A stretch of DNA of 64,000 bases from Gordonia neofelifaecis NRRL B-59395 (GTDB lineage Bacteria; Actinomycetota; Actinomycetes; Mycobacteriales; Mycobacteriaceae): the NCBI RefSeq assembly GCF_000192435.1, contig NZ_AEUD01000003.1, positions 1 to 64,000 of the forward strand. The letters are read 5' to 3'. Positions 61,226 to 64,000 of the stretch are shown here, one piece after another. The translations under genes and the position numbers were made by a program. Below the pieces are notes generated by a model. That model worked only from the letters and a program-made list of their open reading frames with translations. It was not told where the DNA came from and did no database searches. Position 1 is the stretch's first letter, and every line of letters starts with the position of its first letter.

Positions 61226-62290
61226 CTAGGCCCCGATCTTGTCTCGGAAGGCCGCGATCGCCGGCCAGGTCTGTTCTTCGGCGACCGCACCGGTCAGCAG
61301 ACCCAGGTGGCTGGTCTCCACCGTGTGGAACTCCGTGTGCACCGATTCGGTGAAGAGATCGAGCCCGTGCTCGGCGGCGGCATGACTGACGATCGCATCA
61401 CGATGCGATCCGACCATGAAGATCGGTGCGGTGATCGCCGTCAGGTCGACGTCGATTCCGTCGAAATGGAGCGTGCCGCGGGCGATCTCGTCGCGCAGCA
61501 CCAGATTGACGAGCATCTGCTCGCTGACCTTGCCGGGGTATCCGGGCATCGAGTTCTGGAAGCGGTCGATCACCTGCATCCGGATCAGTGCCTCGGTGTC
61601 CTTGAGATTGTCGAGGATGTACTTCGGCTTGCGCAGTTCACGGTCCCACGCCGTCGCGCGGTAGGCGATCTGAACAGCGATCGACGGGATGCCGCCCATG
61701 GCGCGCAGCAGATAGGTGACCGGACGTCCCTGCGTCGGCGACAGCAGGGTCCGCACCAACGGATACGGTTCCACCTTCTTGTAGTCGAGCGGCGTGCCGA
61801 CGGTGATGACCGAACGGATCGGGAGATCTCGATGGGCGCCCGCCGTCATCAGCGACAGGGTTCCGCCCAGGCTCCAGCCCATCAGATCGACGGCGTCCGG
61901 CGCCGAGCGGAAGTCGTCGATCACCTCGGCGACGGCGCGCGGTACGAACGTGTCGAAGTAGTCTTCGAAGCCGAGACGGCGATCGGCGTACGAGACGTCG
62001 CCGAAGTCCACCACGTACGGGATCGTGCCGGTGCTGAGCAGGAACTCCACCACGGAGTTGCCGGGCTGCGCGTCGGGGGCGAGGTCGTAGCAGTGCGCGG
62101 GCACCGCCAGCGGCGGCACCAGGAGAACCGGCACCTGCCGGGAGTCCCGAGCGGCCTGCAACTGCTCCGCGGAGCCGTAGCGCACCAGCTTGGCGTGCGG
62201 TCTCTCGGAGAGGACGACGCTCTCGCTCGCCGTCGTCGGTGCGAGGCCGTCGGTGAGGACGCGCGCAAGGGTGCGGAGGTCACTGAGCAT
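61226..62290 (-). CDS. Alpha/beta-hydrolase of the PhaC-like type
   Basis: A 354-residue protein with the lipase/PHA-synthase box GWSLGG (nucleophile Ser140; PHA synthases have Cys there) and a C-terminal catalytic His in ETSHLGLLTG. VLLVPPLAVPAHCYDL near residue 56 is typical of PhaC-like proteins. With Ser in place of Cys, hydrolysis is more likely than polymer synthesis. The start is ATG 62290 or possibly GTG 62299. Upstream frame to 62476 is not convincing. It is convergent with pyrF and divergent from mihF. Confidence 0.75.
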   Translation of the reverse strand: MLSDLRTLARVLTDGLAPTTASESVVLSERPHAKLVRYGSAEQLQAARDSRQVPVLLVPPLAVPAHCYDLAPDAQPGNSVVEFLLSTGTIPYVVDFGDVSYADRRLGFEDYFDTFVPRAVAEVIDDFRSAPDAVDLMGWSLGGTLSLMTAGAHRDLPIRSVITVGTPLDYKKVEPYPLVRTLLSPTQGRPVTYLLRAMGGIPSIAVQIAYRATAWDRELRKPKYILDNLKDTEALIRMQVIDRFQNSMPGYPGKVSEQMLVNLVLRDEIARGTLHFDGIDVDLTAITAPIFMVGSHRDAIVSHAAAEHGLDLFTESVHTEFHTVETSHLGLLTGAVAEEQTWPAIAAFRDKIGA

Positions 62291-62299
62291 GCAGGGCAC

Positions 62300-62384
62300 G
62301 GTACCTTGTTCGCGTCCCCTCGAGAGACACCGAGTGCGGGCGCGCCCGGAGTGGTTCGTGGGAAACGGACGCGAACCGGGTACC
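62300..62384. repeat. Imperfect inverted repeat in the hydrolase-mihF divergent region
   Basis: The 18-base arm 62300-62317 (GGTACCTTGTTCGCGTCC) matches the reverse complement of 62367-62384 at 16 of 18 positions. A 49-base spacer separates the arms, and CATGCA/TGCATG repeats lie further out on both sides. It lies just upstream of the hydrolase start within the 248-base gap (62291-62538). No gene is seen in the gap. Confidence 0.6.
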
Positions 62385-62538
62385 GTTTGTGCTGGTCCGC
62401 TTGCATGGGACACGGCACCGACCGATAGGCTGGAGCCGATTCGCACGTAGGGGCATGCTCCCCGAAGCGGAAACACGAGATGTTCGTATAGCGTCGCGTG
62501 GACAAACCGAACTGTAGATAACGAAAGACGGAGGAACC

Positions 62539-62853
62539 GTGGCTCTTCCCCAGTTGACTGATGAGCAGCGCGCTGCAGCGCTCGAGAAGGCTGCTGCCGC
62601 TCGCCGTGTGCGCGCGGAGCTCAAGAACCGCCTGAAGAGCGGCGGCACCAACCTGCAGCAGGTCCTGGCTGACGCCGAGAACGACGAGATCCTCGGCAAG
62701 ATGAAGGTCTCGGCACTGCTCGAGGCGCTGCCGAAGGTCGGCAAGGTCAAGGCGCAGGAGATCATGACCGAGCTGGAGATCGCTCCGACTCGCCGAGTCC
62801 GCGGTCTGGGTGACCGTCAGCGCAAGGCTCTGCTCGAGAAGTTCAGCTCCTGA
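62539..62853 (+). CDS. mihF: Mycobacterial-type integration host factor
   Basis: A 104-residue basic nucleoid protein of the actinobacterial mIHF family. It is rich in helices with a helix-two-turns-helix region [15 protein letters not shown] and the C-terminal [17 protein letters not shown]. It bends and bridges DNA non-specifically. It matches the functional ~105-residue mycobacterial form. The start is GTG 62539 behind GGAGGAA. gmk follows after two bases, the standard arrangement. Confidence 0.93.
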   Translation: MALPQLTDEQRAAALEKAAAARRVRAELKNRLKSGGTNLQQVLADAENDEILGKMKVSALLEALPKVGKVKAQEIMTELEIAPTRRVRGLGDRQRKALLEKFSS

Positions 62854-62855
62854 GC

Positions 62856-63476
62856 GTGACTCGGGAACAGACCCGACGGAGGGGCCGACTGGTTGTACTG
62901 GTCGGCCCCTCGGCTGTCGGGAAGTCGACCGTCGTCGCGCGGCTGCGCGAACTGGTCCCGGACCTGTGGTTCAGCGTGTCGGCGACGACTCGTGAGCCGC
63001 GGCCGGGCGAAGTCGACGGGCACGACTATCACTTCGTCAGCCGCGAGAAGTTCGACTCCATGATCGAGCGGGCCGAACTGCTCGAATGGGCTGACATCCA
63101 CGGCGGGCTGCAGCGTTCCGGGACGCCCGCGGCGCCGGTGCGTGCGGCGCTGGACGCCGGATCGCCAGTGCTGCTGGAGGTCGACCTGGTCGGATCGCGG
63201 AATGTCCGCGAGGCGATGCCGGAGGCCGTGTCGGTCTTTCTGGCCCCGCCGAGCTGGGACGTTCTGGTCGAGCGACTGACCGGCCGCGGCACCGAATCCA
63301 GGGAGGCGATCGACCGTCGACTGGAGACCGCGCGGACCGAGATGGCGGCCCGTGACGAGTTCGAACACGTCGTCGTGAACGACGATGTCGACGCAGCCGC
63401 CCAACAATTGGTAAACTTGCTGGTCGGGCCGCCGTTGAATGAGCAGGCCCAGGCCAAGACTTCGCAGGAGCATTGA
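62856..63476 (+). CDS. gmk: Guanylate kinase
   Basis: A 206-residue P-loop kinase converting GMP to GDP. Walker [10 protein letters not shown], the GMP-binding [14 protein letters not shown] segment, and [11 protein letters not shown] are present. The start is GTG 62856, two bases after mihF. Its stop is directly adjacent to the rpoZ GTG. Confidence 0.95.
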   Translation: MTREQTRRRGRLVVLVGPSAVGKSTVVARLRELVPDLWFSVSATTREPRPGEVDGHDYHFVSREKFDSMIERAELLEWADIHGGLQRSGTPAAPVRAALDAGSPVLLEVDLVGSRNVREAMPEAVSVFLAPPSWDVLVERLTGRGTESREAIDRRLETARTEMAARDEFEHVVVNDDVDAAAQQLVNLLVGPPLNEQAQAKTSQEH

Positions 63477-63776
<300 letters not shown>

Positions 63777-63785
63777 GCCCCACCG

Positions 63786-64000
63786 GTGTCCAAAGCGCAC
63801 ATCCTGATCGGTGTGGGCGGCGGCATCGCCGCGTACAAGGTGTGTTCGGTCATCCGGCACTACACCGAGGTGGGGCACGATGTCCGCGTCATGCCGACCA
63901 GATCGGCCCTCAATTTCGTCGGGGCCGCGACCTTCGAAGCGCTGTCCGGGAATCCGGTCAGCACCGAGGTCTTCGACGACGTCGACCAAGTGGCCCACGT
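63786..64000 (+). CDS. coaBC: CoaBC (PPC decarboxylase / PPC synthetase), N-terminal part
   Basis: A frame open from GTG 63786 to the window end (71 complete codons) reads ILIGVGGGIAAYK followed by MPTRSALNFVGAATFEALSG. This is the flavoprotein N-terminus of CoaC, the 4'-phosphopantothenoylcysteine decarboxylase half of CoaBC in coenzyme A synthesis. The position after rpoZ matches M. tuberculosis dfp. The rest lies outside the window. Confidence 0.92.
   Translation, partial: MSKAHILIGVGGGIAAYKVCSVIRHYTEVGHDVRVMPTRSALNFVGAATFEALSGNPVSTEVFDDVDQVAH

Overview
The window looks like a stretch of chromosome from a GC-rich, mycolic-acid-bearing actinobacterium (order Mycobacteriales), most like Gordonia or a near relative. 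Four things point there: an antigen-85-type mycolyltransferase at the left end, the phosphatidylinositol mannoside genes pgsA, patA and pimA, a gene order that closely follows several collinear blocks of the Mycobacterium tuberculosis chromosome, and a dispersed intergenic palindrome of a kind I associate with Gordonia. The genus is inference. I see no prophage, IS element, integrase or CRISPR array. Almost everything is core housekeeping sequence in tightly overlapping operons.

Layout. 1-560: a leftward tRNA operon (Gly, Cys, and presumably more beyond the edge), facing a rightward, strongly folded tRNA-like RNA with its own terminator. 583-5367 (minus strand): an Ag85-like mycolyltransferase and a two-gene heterodimeric ABC exporter. 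5555-12908: a GT87 mannosyltransferase, then thrS, Ap4A phosphorylase, pgsA, patA, pimA and a small membrane protein, which is the phosphatidylinositol/PIM synthesis cluster. 13001-20211: pdxS, tesB and pdxT. These are interrupted by an accessory island with an MFS-transporter remnant, a 25-residue membrane-protein gene, a PP2C phosphatase / FHA / LuxR regulator set, and an acyl-CoA oxidase-like gene. 20265-23442: yebC, then the SOS-controlled ruvCAB operon. 23519-31241: yajC-secD-secF, a solute-binding lipoprotein, apt and relA. 31242-34763: a repeat-rich gap, a disrupted ppiB with a 14-G tract beside it, a metallo-beta-lactamase-fold hydrolase and hisS. 34863-46566: a zinc metallopeptidase, aspS, a kinase-like protein, rarA, alaS, ruvX, mltG, aroE and a minimal prepilin peptidase. 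46625-52305: aroC-aroK-aroB, a B-4DMT membrane protein, pepQ, efp and nusB. 52390-61221: the complete pyrimidine operon pyrR-pyrB-pyrC-(PH-like)-carA-carB-pyrF behind a PyrR-type RNA switch. 61226-64000: an alpha/beta hydrolase, then mihF-gmk-rpoZ-coaBC, the last running off the end.

The clusters work as units. Envelope glycolipid synthesis sits at the left. Vitamin B6 synthase (PdxS/PdxT) and DNA-repair helicase/resolvase genes come next, followed by the Sec accessory complex with stringent-response control. tRNA charging genes are in the middle, and the shikimate and pyrimidine pathways are on the right. Start codons were chosen from Shine-Dalgarno spacing, 4-base stop/start overlaps and family N-termini. 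Several genes (GT87, tesB, relA, possibly yajC) have a -10-like hexamer 6-7 bases before the start and are probably leaderless.

The least ordinary items are the tRNA-like RNA at 415-515, the small membrane-protein gene at 14289-14366, the PP2C/FHA/LuxR set, the G14 tract with the ppiB frameshift, and the long imperfect inverted repeat at 62300-62384.
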